From contig NZ_CP031165.1 in NCBI RefSeq assembly GCF_003344865.1, forward strand, positions 2,981,910 through 3,045,909: a stretch of 64,000 nucleotides of DNA, read 5' to 3'. The notes beneath the pieces are model-generated. The model worked only from the letters and a program-made list of their open reading frames with translations. It ran no database searches and was not told the DNA's origin. The position numbers were made by a program, and so were the translations under genes. This DNA comes from Euzebya pacifica. Its GTDB lineage: Bacteria > Actinomycetota > Nitriliruptoria > Euzebyales > Euzebyaceae. This document shows positions 26,975 through 35,666 of the stretch, piece after piece; position 1 is the first letter of the stretch; each line of letters begins with the position of its first letter.

Positions 26975-29900
26975 CTACCGCGGGGGCAGGTCCGGCCTGG
27001 TCAGCATCGGCGCGGTGCCGACGTCGGGCAGCTCCGGTGGGCCCTGGTCCTCCAGCGCCTCAAGGGCCAGGTCGATGGCGGTGTCCAGCTGGGGGTCGAG
27101 GCCGGCGGCCGCGTCGTGGGGGGCGATCTCGACCGGGTGGGTCGGGTCCGTCCCGTAGTTCTCCACGCCGAAGCCGACGTCGTCGAACCAGAAGGCGAAG
27201 CCGGGCTGGGTGGTCACGGTCCCGTCGACGCTGGGGTTGCGGGGCTGGATGCCGATCACGCCACCCCACGTCCGGGTCCCGACGACCGGACCCAGCTCCA
27301 GCCGCTTCCATGCATGGGTGAAGATGTCGCCATCCGACCCGCACCGCTCGTTGGTCACCGCCACGAGCGGGCCCGCGGGGGCGTGGTGGGGATAGGGCTC
27401 CAGCGCCCCCGTCCGGCGCAGCTGGTAGCCGATCCGCCGCCCGCTCAGCGTCTCCAGGATCAACGACGAGACGTTCCCGCCACCGTTGAACCGCACGTCG
27501 ACGACCAGCGCCTCGCAGTGCATGGTCGCCAGGTACTGGTCGGTGAACTCCGCGTACCCCCCCGCGCCCATGTCGGGGATGTGGACGTACCCGATCCGCC
27601 CATCGGACCGCTCGGCCACCCGCGCCCGGTTCCCGGCCACCCAGTCGGCGTACCGCAGGGGCGTCTCCGCCGACAGCGGACGCACGCGTACCGTCCGCTC
27701 GTCGGGATCGGCCACCCGCAACGACACCTCCTTGCCCGCCCGGTTGACCAGCAGGCTCGCCGGCGACGTGGACTCGTCGACGGGCACGCCGTCGACCGCG
27801 AGCAGCCGCGCGCCCTCCGACACCCGCACACCCGGCGCCCGCAGGGGCATCCGCCGCGACCGGTCCGTGGGGTCACCGACGAGCACTCGACCGACGGTCC
27901 ACCCCTCCTCGCCGAACTCGACGTCCGCGCCCAGGTGCCCGAGCGGCGCCTGGGGCGCTGAGGGGTGGTCGCCGCCGCGTTCGTAGGCGTGCCCGGTCCC
28001 GAGCTCGCCGAGCATCTCCCAGATCAGGTCCGACAGCTCGGCCCGGGTGGCGATGCGATCGACCAACGACAGGTAGCGGTCACGAACCGCATCCCAGTCG
28101 ACCCCCGACATCTCGGCGTGCCAGAACAGCTCGCGCTGCAGCCGCCACGCCTCGGCCAGGATCTGACGCCACTCCGCGGGCGGCGACACCTCGACCGACA
28201 ACCGTCCCAGCTGCAGCCAGCCCGACACGCGCGGCGGCCCGTCGGATCCCGGTCCCTCGGGCGGCTTCACGCCAGCCCGCACGGCCCGCAGGCGACGCTT
28301 CACCGAGTAGACCAGCGTCGACCGGTCCTCCGATACCGCGTAGGACGACACCGACGGGATCTGCACCTCGTGCTTGCCGGTCATCAGGTCCAGCACCTCG
28401 AGCTGGGCCATCGGCGGCCGGTCGTTCGGCGGCCGGGGCACCAGCGGCTGGGGACGCAACGGCATGCCCATCGCCATGACCTTGCCGCGCAGCCCCGTGA
28501 CCGCGCGGTACCGGCCGGTGGGGAACGGCAGCGTCACGACACGCTCCGACAACCCCTCGACGTCCAGGCGCATCGGCGGCGGCGTCTTCTTGTCGTCGGT
28601 CTTCAGGCCGAGCGGGTCCGTCGGGTCCTGGTCACCGGCGCCCGGGTCATCAGCCCCGGATTCCTCCGAGCCGACCGCATCCGGATCTCTGTCGCCCTGT
28701 CCAGCGTCATCGGGATCAGACGGGCCATCGGGCGCAGAAGGATCGTCTGGGTCCACCGGCGGCACCGGCGTGGGCTCGTCCTCGTCGGACCCTCGAGCGG
28801 GGGAGGGGAGGGGCGGGGGCTTCGGGCGCTTCTTGCCGCCGGGACGCTGACCGGGCGCATGGGGGTCGTGGTCCATCGGCGCCTGACCGTCCTCGGTCAG
28901 CACGGCCGCGACGACCAGGTCGGGCATGGGGAACCCGTGGTCGAACCGCACCCCGTCGGGCACGGGCGACAGGCGGGTGCTCGCGATCCAGTACAGGAAC
29001 TTGCCGGAGGGGTCCCAGGCGGGCGCACGGTTGGCGTGCCGTCCCTCGGCCACGACCGCCTCGGTGCCGTCCTCGCGATGCCAGATCCGGATCGACGCGG
29101 TGTACCAGTTGCTCTCCCGGTGCGACCAGGCCAGCCAGCGCCCGTCGGGCGACCAGCGCGGGTGGTCCACGCCGTACACCGACGACGCCACCTCGGTCAC
29201 CGAACCATCCGACAGGTCGACGACACGCAGGCGACCGCCCTGGTCGACCAGGGCCACCAGGTCATCCAGCGGCGAGACGACCAGGTCCAGCGGCACCCCC
29301 ACCTCGACGTCGTCGAACCGGGTCACCGTCCCGTCGGGCGCGTGGACCTCCAGCCGCTCCTCGCCGTCGGTGTCGGCCAGCAGCACCAGCCGCTCGCCGT
29401 CGGGCAGCCAGTCGACCAGCCGGTGGTTCACGCCGTCCCGGGCGCCGTGCTGCACGACGGGCCCGTCGTAGAGCGGCATGGAGAACGGGCGGCCCCGCAC
29501 CCGCATGGCGACGTGGGTGCCCTTGGGGTGGACGGCGTAGGACTGCAGCCAGCGCGACGGGTCGACGAAGCGACGCGACCGCTCGGTACGGGGCGAGCCC
29601 AGCCGCAGGTCGACGCGCTCGGGGCCGGCATCGGCGAACGGATCCAGCCGCCACACGTCCCCACCGGCGGTGTAGACGATCGTCGTGCCGTCGGTATGGG
29701 CGAAGCGGGCGTAGAAGTCGTGGTGGTCGGTGTGGCGACGCAGGTCACCGCCGTCGAGGTCGCACGAGTGGATGTTGCCGACGCCGTCGTGGTCGGAGAC
29801 GAACCAGACCCGATCACCGATCAGCATGGGGGAGGAGATGTCGCCCGACAGGTCGGGCAGCAGCCGCTCGAAGGTCCCGGACCCGTCACCGTCCAGCCAC

Positions 29901-30412
29901 AGGTGGCCGGCGGTGCCGCCGCGGTACCGCTTCCAGCGCCCCTGGTTGGTGGTGTTCCGCCCGAGCAGCACCCGACCGTCGTCACCGAAGGCCACCTCGT
30001 GGGCAGTGCCCCAACCCAGCGGACGGGGCTCGGGCGCGCCGTCGCCGCCGACCTCCATCAGCTGGCTGTCGCGAACGAACGGCAGGCGGGCGTTGGTCGC
30101 CAGGACCAGCCGGTCCTCGCCACGCCAGGCCCGAGGCACGCTGATGCTGGCGCCGAGGTGGGTCCAGCGGTCGTGCGGCCCGCCCTCCAGCGGCATCCGG
30201 TAGACCTCGGGGTGGCTCTCCTCCCGCGAGGTGAAGGCCAGCCAGGTCCCGTCCGGCGAGGGCAGGGGGTGGCTTGCCGCCGTGCGCCCGTCGGTCACCC
30301 GATGGGCACGACCTCCGCCGAGGTCGGCGATCCAGATGTCGTCGTCGGCAACGACCAGCAGGGTGTCGCCGTGAACGGCCGGGTGACGGAGGTAGTCAGC
30401 GGGGGCAACCAT
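26975..30412 (-). CDS. Tricorn-like protease (S41 family)
   Basis: A 1145-residue protein. Residues about 1-540 form beta-propeller WD/PD40-like blades (VTDGRTAASHPLPSPDGTWLAFTSREES and later HPRWSPDGRWLAW). A helical C1 domain, a PDZ domain (VGRVLVGDPTDRSRR to KEVSLRV) and the C2 protease core follow. Catalytic elements are the histidine of LGTGHAYE, the nucleophile in TNERCGSDGDIFTHAW, and VENYGTDPTHPVE with the charge-relay glutamate. Tricorn degrades peptides produced by the proteasome or other proteases. Unusually, about 75 residues of Pro/Asp/Gly-rich linker (around residues 530-605) split the propeller region. The start is ATG at 30412. Confidence 0.88.
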   Translation of the reverse strand: MVAPADYLRHPAVHGDTLLVVADDDIWIADLGGGRAHRVTDGRTAASHPLPSPDGTWLAFTSREESHPEVYRMPLEGGPHDRWTHLGASISVPRAWRGEDRLVLATNARLPFVRDSQLMEVGGDGAPEPRPLGWGTAHEVAFGDDGRVLLGRNTTNQGRWKRYRGGTAGHLWLDGDGSGTFERLLPDLSGDISSPMLIGDRVWFVSDHDGVGNIHSCDLDGGDLRRHTDHHDFYARFAHTDGTTIVYTAGGDVWRLDPFADAGPERVDLRLGSPRTERSRRFVDPSRWLQSYAVHPKGTHVAMRVRGRPFSMPLYDGPVVQHGARDGVNHRLVDWLPDGERLVLLADTDGEERLEVHAPDGTVTRFDDVEVGVPLDLVVSPLDDLVALVDQGGRLRVVDLSDGSVTEVASSVYGVDHPRWSPDGRWLAWSHRESNWYTASIRIWHREDGTEAVVAEGRHANRAPAWDPSGKFLYWIASTRLSPVPDGVRFDHGFPMPDLVVAAVLTEDGQAPMDHDPHAPGQRPGGKKRPKPPPLPSPARGSDEDEPTPVPPVDPDDPSAPDGPSDPDDAGQGDRDPDAVGSEESGADDPGAGDQDPTDPLGLKTDDKKTPPPMRLDVEGLSERVVTLPFPTGRYRAVTGLRGKVMAMGMPLRPQPLVPRPPNDRPPMAQLEVLDLMTGKHEVQIPSVSSYAVSEDRSTLVYSVKRRLRAVRAGVKPPEGPGSDGPPRVSGWLQLGRLSVEVSPPAEWRQILAEAWRLQRELFWHAEMSGVDWDAVRDRYLSLVDRIATRAELSDLIWEMLGELGTGHAYERGGDHPSAPQAPLGHLGADVEFGEEGWTVGRVLVGDPTDRSRRMPLRAPGVRVSEGARLLAVDGVPVDESTSPASLLVNRAGKEVSLRVADPDERTVRVRPLSAETPLRYADWVAGNRARVAERSDGRIGYVHIPDMGAGGYAEFTDQYLATMHCEALVVDVRFNGGGNVSSLILETLSGRRIGYQLRRTGALEPYPHHAPAGPLVAVTNERCGSDGDIFTHAWKRLELGPVVGTRTWGGVIGIQPRNPSVDGTVTTQPGFAFWFDDVGFGVENYGTDPTHPVEIAPHDAAAGLDPQLDTAIDLALEALEDQGPPELPDVGTAPMLTRPDLPPR

Positions 30413-30445
30413 GTCGCAGGACAGTAGCCCCCCGACCCCCGGCGG

Positions 30446-31285
30446 TCATCGTCGGGCCTGCTGTCCCTCCAGCGCCTCGGCCTGATAGGCGTCCCGGACG
30501 GCGTCGTCAGTGTTGGCCATCACGTCGTGTCCGCCCAGCGCACGGGTGAGGAAGTCGCGGGCCACCGACGGCAGGCCGGCGGTCAGCATGCGGATGGGCT
30601 CGAGGATCCAGGGCACCATCGCCTCGTTCCTGCGACCCCGCACGACCCGCACCACGGCGGCGGCGACGTCCTCGGGCTCCACGGAGGGGATCATGCTGGA
30701 CCCGAGTCCCGCGCCCAGGCGGGTGTTGACGACGTTGGGCATGATCGCCGACACCTGGATGCCGTGCGGGCGCAGCTCGGCCCGCAGCGAATCGGTGATC
30801 CCGACCACGGCGTGCTTGGTGCCGGCGTAGGTGACCAGCCGGGCGATCGCCACCTTGCCGGCGGCCGAGGCGATGTTGACGATGTGGCCCTGCCCGCGGT
30901 CGGCCATGACACGACCGGCGGCCTTGGCTCCCAGCAGCACGCCGCGGACGTTGACGTCGATCTGCAGGTCGGTGGCCCGGTCGTCCTCCTTGAGGAAGTC
31001 CCCGACGACCATGATCCCGGCGTTGTTGACCATCACGTCCAGCGGACCGAACGCCTGCTCGGTGGACCGGACGAAGGCCTCCATCGACGCCGGGACGGTC
31101 ACGTCCAGCTCGAAGGCGACGGCCCGGTCACCGAGCTCCTTGGCGGTGGCCTGTGCCAGCTCGAGGTCCAGGTCACCGATCGCGACCGACATGCCCTCGG
31201 CCACGAAGGCCTCGGCGATGGCCTTCCCGATCCCGCGGGCGCCACCGGTGATGGCGGCGACCTTGCCCTTCAGCTCGACGGTCAT
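30446..31285 (-). CDS. Short-chain dehydrogenase/reductase
   Basis: A 279-residue classical SDR. It has the cofactor motif AAITGGARGIGKAIAEAF (TGxxxGIG), VMVNNAGIMVVGDF (NNAG), catalytic Ser in IVNIASAAGKVAI and the Y-x3-K pair in VTYAGTKHAVVG. Asp in IGDLDLELAQ after the second strand suggests NAD preference. The C-terminal extension (NEAMVPWILEPIRMLTAGLPSVARDFL) is like that of membrane-associated or lipid-acting SDRs. The substrate is unknown. The ATG is at 31285, with an inverted repeat at 31333-31351 in its promoter region. Confidence 0.88.
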   Translation of the reverse strand: MTVELKGKVAAITGGARGIGKAIAEAFVAEGMSVAIGDLDLELAQATAKELGDRAVAFELDVTVPASMEAFVRSTEQAFGPLDVMVNNAGIMVVGDFLKEDDRATDLQIDVNVRGVLLGAKAAGRVMADRGQGHIVNIASAAGKVAIARLVTYAGTKHAVVGITDSLRAELRPHGIQVSAIMPNVVNTRLGAGLGSSMIPSVEPEDVAAAVVRVVRGRRNEAMVPWILEPIRMLTAGLPSVARDFLTRALGGHDVMANTDDAVRDAYQAEALEGQQARR

Positions 31286-31332
31286 GACGTGGTGCTCCTC
31301 GGCTCGACGATGCGGCGCCGGTGCGACGCCGC

Positions 31333-31351
31333 CGGCGATAACCTATCGCCG
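31333..31351. promoter_or_regulatory. Inverted repeat in the SDR promoter region
   Basis: A perfect 8-bp inverted repeat, cggcgata-acc-tatcgccg, lies 48 bases before the SDR start. Its size and spacing suit a dimeric repressor such as a TetR-family protein. No regulator gene is adjacent. Confidence 0.4.
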
Positions 31352-31391
31352 TTAACCAAGTGGCGGAAGGGGGCACTCCGGGAACGACGAA

Positions 31392-31414
31392 ACCGCCGAC
31401 CATGGGTCGGCGGT
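31392..31414 (-). terminator. Terminator downstream of rpsN
   Basis: A 10-bp perfect stem (accgccgacc with ggtcggcggt) and a 3-base loop lie 40 bases past the rpsN stop. On the minus strand they are followed by tttcgtcgttcc. Confidence 0.65.
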
Positions 31415-31453
31415 CATCGAGGGCGCGGGGCGCTGCAGCCCCTCAGCCGAGTC

Positions 31454-31759
31454 CTACCAGGAGGACTTGGTGATGCCCGGGAGCTCGCCCTTGTGGGCCA
31501 GCTCGCGGAAGGTCACGCGGGAGAGGCCGGCGAAGCCGATGTGACCACGCGGGCGACCGTTGAGGCGGTCACGGTTGCGCAGGCGCACCGGGCTGCCGTT
31601 CACCTTCATCGCGTTGAGGGTGTCACGGGCGACCAGCTTCTCCTCGAACGGGGTGTCCGGGTTGCTGATGATGGCCTTGAGCTCGGCGCGGCGCTCGGCC
31701 TGCTGAGCGACCATCTGCTGGCGCTGGATGTTCCTTGCGATCTTGCTCTTCTTGGCCAC
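31454..31759 (-). CDS. rpsN: 30S ribosomal protein S14, zinc-independent (C-) type
   Basis: A 101-residue S14 of the long type, beginning VAKKSKIARNIQRQQMVAQ and ending RVTFRELAHKGELPGITKSSW, with NRDRLNGRPRGHIGFAGLSR in the conserved core. It has no cysteines, so it cannot form the zinc ribbon found in the short zinc form. Such C- copies often serve when zinc is scarce. The GTG start is at 31759. It stands alone, divergent from the M24 peptidase gene, but L28, L33 and L31 copies of the same zinc-free type lie 8 kb away. I see no Zur-type AT-rich palindrome upstream. Confidence 0.93.
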   Translation of the reverse strand: MAKKSKIARNIQRQQMVAQQAERRAELKAIISNPDTPFEEKLVARDTLNAMKVNGSPVRLRNRDRLNGRPRGHIGFAGLSRVTFRELAHKGELPGITKSSW

Positions 31760-31915
31760 GACTGTGTCTTTCGACGAGGGTGTGCGGTGGTGAGGACTTT
31801 CCGATGATGCCGTACAGCGAGGACGCTGGGGCGCAGGCAGCACGATGGGCCGCGCAACGGCGGATGGAGAGTGTACGCGTCGGCCGGAATCCGTGCCAGC
31901 CGTATCATCGGCCGC

Positions 31916-33046
31916 GTGTCAGCCACCACCCACACCGCCCCGACCACCAGCACGTCCCGCCTGGACCGTGCCGTCACCGCCATGGAGGCCGCCGGCGTCC
32001 GCGCGCTGCTGATCGGCCCCGGCGCCGACCTGCGCCACCTGATCGGCTACGACACCCACCCGCTGGAGCGGATGACCCTCCTCGTCGCTGCTGCCGACGG
32101 CAACCACCTGCTGGTGGTTCCCGAGCTGGAGCGTGCCCGGGCCGAGGCCGCTGGCGTCGGTGTGCCGGTGCACGGCTTCGGCGAGACCGACGATCCCTTC
32201 GCGCTGGTTGCGGCGCACCTCGACGGTGGCCGCGCTGACGAGGCGATCGGCGTCGGTGACCAGCTGTGGGCGCGGTTCGTGCTCGGCCTGCAGGACGCCA
32301 TGCCGGGGGCGACGTGGACACCTGCCTCGGCGGTGACCCGCCAGGTCCGCATGGCCAAGACCCCGGAGGAGGTCGCCGGGCTGCGTGCGGCCGGACGGGC
32401 GATCGATGCGGTCCATGCCCAGGTGCCCGGACTGCTGCGGCCCGGCCGGACCGAGGACGAGGTCGGCCGCGACATCGCCGAGGCGATGCTGGCCGCCGGC
32501 CACGACGCCATCGACTTCGTCATCGTCGGCAGCGGCCCCAACGGCGCATCCCCCCACCACGAGACATCCGATCGCGTCATCCAGGCCGGCGACGCGGTCG
32601 TCGTCGACATCGGCGGGCCCGTCGATGGGTGGTTCAGCGACTGCACCCGGTGCTACGTCGTCGGCGAGGAACCCGAGGGGTATGCCGAGGCGTATGCGGT
32701 CCTCAAGGCGGCCCAGCAGGCCGCTGTCGACCACGTCAGGCCGGGCGTCACCGCCGAGTCCGTCGACCGGGCCGCGCGACAGGTCATCACCGACGCCGGT
32801 TACGGCGAGGCGTTCATCCACCGGACCGGACACGGCATCGGCCTGGAGGTCCACGAGGAGCCCTACATCGTGGAGGGCAACGACCTGGTCCTGACCGAGG
32901 GCATGACGTTCTCCATCGAACCGGGGATCTACCTCGAGGGCCGCTTCGGGATGCGCCTGGAGGACATCGTCGCGGTCACCGCCGACGGGGTGGAGCGGCT
33001 CAACGCCGCCGACCACGACCGGGTCATGGTCCCCCTCAACCCGTGA
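31916..33046 (+). CDS. Xaa-Pro aminopeptidase-like M24 metallopeptidase
   Basis: A 376-residue protein with the N-terminal creatinase/prolidase domain (residues about 1-140; LLIGPGADLRHLIGY) and a pita-bread M24 domain. The five metal ligands are visible: the two aspartates of VVDIGGPVDGWFSDCTR, the histidine of HRTGHGIGLEVHEEPYI, and the glutamates in SIEPGIYLEG and MRLEDIVAV. It should remove an N-terminal residue linked to proline, or split X-Pro dipeptides. The GTG at 31916 is preferred because upstream in-frame codons run into the rpsN promoter region. Its stop overlaps the next start (GTGA). Confidence 0.9.
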   Translation: MSATTHTAPTTSTSRLDRAVTAMEAAGVRALLIGPGADLRHLIGYDTHPLERMTLLVAAADGNHLLVVPELERARAEAAGVGVPVHGFGETDDPFALVAAHLDGGRADEAIGVGDQLWARFVLGLQDAMPGATWTPASAVTRQVRMAKTPEEVAGLRAAGRAIDAVHAQVPGLLRPGRTEDEVGRDIAEAMLAAGHDAIDFVIVGSGPNGASPHHETSDRVIQAGDAVVVDIGGPVDGWFSDCTRCYVVGEEPEGYAEAYAVLKAAQQAAVDHVRPGVTAESVDRAARQVITDAGYGEAFIHRTGHGIGLEVHEEPYIVEGNDLVLTEGMTFSIEPGIYLEGRFGMRLEDIVAVTADGVERLNAADHDRVMVPLNP

Positions 33047-33402
33047 GCGACGCCGAGCTCGAGACCGCACCGGAGGACTTGCGCGCCAGCGCCGACCGTC
33101 GGGTCCTCCGCCGTGCTGCCCTCGCCGGGACGATCGCCTTCGTGGCCACCGCCGTGGTGGTCCTCGGGCTGAACGCCGCGTTCGGCGGGGACGGGCAGGG
33201 CGCCCTGGTGTGGTTCATGGCCGCCATCGTCGTCGGGCTGCTCGTCTGGTCCGGCTGGTTGGTGCTGGTCCTGCTCCTCGACGTCATCGCCGGTACGGTG
33301 CCCGGCCGACGACGACTGGTCTGGACCGCGGTGGCGTTCGTCCTTGCCTTCGTCAGCCCGATCCTGCCTGCAGCCGCGCTGCAGGCCGCCGCAGGGAGCT
33401 GA
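33043..33402 (+). CDS. Small membrane protein of unknown function
   Basis: A 119-residue protein. After an acidic, cytoplasmic-looking N-terminus (VSDAELETAPEDLRASADRR) there are three hydrophobic segments: AALAGTIAFVATAVVVLGLNAAF, ALVWFMAAIVVGLLVWSGWLVLVLLLDVIAG and LVWTAVAFVLAFVSPILPAAAL. No family is recognised. It is coupled to the M24 peptidase by a GTGA overlap and ends 7 bases before the RNase H gene, so all three share a transcript. Confidence 0.65.
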   Translation: MSDAELETAPEDLRASADRRVLRRAALAGTIAFVATAVVVLGLNAAFGGDGQGALVWFMAAIVVGLLVWSGWLVLVLLLDVIAGTVPGRRRLVWTAVAFVLAFVSPILPAAALQAAAGS

Positions 33403-33409
33403 TCGCCAG

Positions 33410-34078
33410 ATGCCCAAGTGTTCATCGTGTGGCACGACCTTCGAGGTCGACACCGAGCTGACCGGCCGGTTTCCCGGCTGGACCCCCAAGGAGTGCTCGG
33501 CCTGCTGGAAGAAGGGCAGGAAGGGGTCGGGCGGCGGCAGGACGCGCGGCGGCTCCAGGGGCGGGGGAGGAGGCGGCCGCAGGGGCACCCTCAACGAGGA
33601 GAACCTGACCACCGCCGAGGTCCTGGCCAAGTACACCGACGGCCCCACCGAGGGTGTGTTCACCGACGGCAGCTCCAGCCCCAACCCGGGCCCGGGCGGT
33701 TGGGGTGCCGTCTACGTCGTCGACGGCGAGGTCGTGGACCGGGCACACGGGCACGACCCCGCCACCACCAACAACCGGATGGAGCTGGCCGCGCTGAAGG
33801 CGGGCATCGAGCTGGTCCCCGAGGGCACACCGGCGGTCCTGTACACCGACTCCCGCCTGGCCGTGGACACCCTGACCAAGTGGGCCAAGGGGTGGGAGGC
33901 CAAGGGGTGGAAACGCAAGGGCGGGGAGATCAAGAACCTCGACCTGATCAAGCCGCTGTACCGCCTCGTCAGCGAGCGGCCCGAGGTCGAGATCCGTTGG
34001 ATCGCGGCGCATTCGGGCAACCGGTGGAACGAATACGCCGACTCCCTGTCGACCGCCTGGCTGCGGGACGAGGTGTGA
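33410..34078 (+). CDS. Ribonuclease HI with N-terminal zinc-finger and glycine/arginine linker
   Basis: A 222-residue protein. Residues 1-36 contain CSSC and CSAC, a likely four-cysteine zinc site. An RGG-like linker follows (SGGGRTRGGSRGGGGGGRRG, residues about 41-60), then a type 1 RNase H domain. Its acidic residues are in VFTDGSSSPNPGPGGWG, NNRMELAALK, LYTDSRLAV and NEYADSLS, so all four are present and the enzyme should cut RNA in RNA-DNA hybrids. The ATG at 33410 is chosen because it starts immediately before the zinc motif. Most bacterial RNase HI proteins lack this N-terminal module, which could help bind nucleic acid. Confidence 0.87.
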   Translation: MPKCSSCGTTFEVDTELTGRFPGWTPKECSACWKKGRKGSGGGRTRGGSRGGGGGGRRGTLNEENLTTAEVLAKYTDGPTEGVFTDGSSSPNPGPGGWGAVYVVDGEVVDRAHGHDPATTNNRMELAALKAGIELVPEGTPAVLYTDSRLAVDTLTKWAKGWEAKGWKRKGGEIKNLDLIKPLYRLVSERPEVEIRWIAAHSGNRWNEYADSLSTAWLRDEV

Positions 34079-34142
34079 CGGAACACTGTCGACGCACCCG
34101 CCTCCCGGGCGTTCTGCGTCACATCCCGTAGTCTTGACCACG

Positions 34143-35666
34143 ATGGTTGGCGACGAACCGTTGCTGCTGGTCGGTGCTGACGTCGTCACGCTCGACGACG
34201 CGAGACCCCACGCCAGCGCCCTGCTCGTCAAGCGACGTCGGATCGCTTGGCTCGGCGCGGTGGAGGACATCCCGACGGTCCCCGGCGTGCGCCGGATCGA
34301 CCTGACGGGTGCCACGGTGATGCCGGCGTTCGTCAACGCCCACAGCCACCTCACCAACGTCGGCCTGGCGCTGAACGCCATGGACCTGTCGATCGCCGAT
34401 TCCCTGTCGGACTGCCTCGGCGCGGTCGAGGCCATCGCCACCGTGACACCCCACCGCGTGATCTGGGCCGGCGGATGGGACGAGACGAAGTGGCCCGAAC
34501 ATCGCGCCCCGTCCGCTGACGACCTCGCCCGCGCCGGTGACGACCGACCCGTCATGCTCGTGCGTGCCGACGGCCACTGCGTCGTGGTGGACCGCACGTC
34601 GCTGTCGGCCCTGCCGATCGCCCGGTCCCGCGGTGTCGAACGAGGCCCCGACGGTCGGCCGACCGGCCTGCTGCGCCAGGAAGCCGCACAGGTGGCGCAG
34701 CGCTGGTTCAGCGCCGAGATGCCCGAAGGCGTCCTGTCCGAGGCCCGGGCCTCCGCCGCGGAACACCTGGTCACCCTCGGCGTGGCAAGCGTCCACGAGA
34801 TGGGCGGCCCCCACCGGATGGGCCCCGCCGACTTCGACGCGTGGCTGCAGGGCAAGTGGCCGATCGAGGTCATCCCCTACTGGGGCGACCTCGACCTGGA
34901 GTTCGTGGTCGAACGAGGGCTGCGTCGCGTGGGCGGCTCGTTGCTGCTCGACGGCACCATCGGCAGCCACAGCGCCGCGCTCGTGGAGCCCTACGTCGAC
35001 CGTGCCGGTTCGGGGCAGCTGTACCGCGACTCCGCGGAGCTCACCGAGTTCGCGCTCGAGGCGACCCGACGCGGGATCCAGGTGGCGCTGCACGCCATCG
35101 GCGACCGAGCCGTGGCCCAGGCCATCGAGGTGCTCGAGAAGGTCGCGGCCGAGGTCGGTGTCGCCCAGCTGCGACGGTTGGCCCACCGGATCGAGTACGC
35201 CGCCCTCATCCAGCCCGAGCAGATGATCCGGTTGGCGCGTCTCGGGGTCGTGGTGGTCATCCAGCCCGCGACCGACCTGAGCCTCGGGGTCGACGGCGGC
35301 GCCTACGAGCTGCGACTCGGTACCGAACGCGCCAGGTCGTCCAACCCCCTGAGCTCGCTGGCATCCCACGGCATCCCGCTTGCGTTCGGCTCGGACAGCG
35401 TGGTCAACCTGGACCCCTGGCGATCCGTCGACGCGGCGGCCGAACCCCGGGTCGGCCTGCCCGCCCTCGAACGCCAGATGGGTATCCGTGCCGCCACCCT
35501 CGGGGGACGCACCGCCGCACATCAGGCCAACGTCGGTGTGCTGCGGCCGGGCCAACGCGCGGACCTGGCCGCCTTCGAGCACCCCGACGACGCCGAACGA
35601 CGTCGCTGCATCCTGACGATGGTCGCCGGCCGCCCGGTGTTCGAGGACGGACGGGTCCATGTCTGA
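34143..35666 (+). CDS. Amidohydrolase-family protein (YtcJ-like)
   Basis: A 507-residue amidohydrolase. The strand-1 metal motif is NAHSHLTN (H.H), with further metal or catalytic histidines in ALHAIGDRAVAQ and AHRIEYAAL and the aspartate in LAFGSDSVVNLDPW. Beta-sandwich halves sit at both ends (ADVVTLDDARPHASALLVKRRRIAWLG and RADLAAFEHPDDAERRRCILTMVAGRPVFEDG). YtcJ-type enzymes hydrolyse amides or related bonds of unknown physiological substrates. The ATG at 34143 has a TAGTCT -10-like hexamer just upstream. The last 8 bases overlap the next gene. Confidence 0.85.
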   Translation: MVGDEPLLLVGADVVTLDDARPHASALLVKRRRIAWLGAVEDIPTVPGVRRIDLTGATVMPAFVNAHSHLTNVGLALNAMDLSIADSLSDCLGAVEAIATVTPHRVIWAGGWDETKWPEHRAPSADDLARAGDDRPVMLVRADGHCVVVDRTSLSALPIARSRGVERGPDGRPTGLLRQEAAQVAQRWFSAEMPEGVLSEARASAAEHLVTLGVASVHEMGGPHRMGPADFDAWLQGKWPIEVIPYWGDLDLEFVVERGLRRVGGSLLLDGTIGSHSAALVEPYVDRAGSGQLYRDSAELTEFALEATRRGIQVALHAIGDRAVAQAIEVLEKVAAEVGVAQLRRLAHRIEYAALIQPEQMIRLARLGVVVVIQPATDLSLGVDGGAYELRLGTERARSSNPLSSLASHGIPLAFGSDSVVNLDPWRSVDAAAEPRVGLPALERQMGIRAATLGGRTAAHQANVGVLRPGQRADLAAFEHPDDAERRRCILTMVAGRPVFEDGRVHV

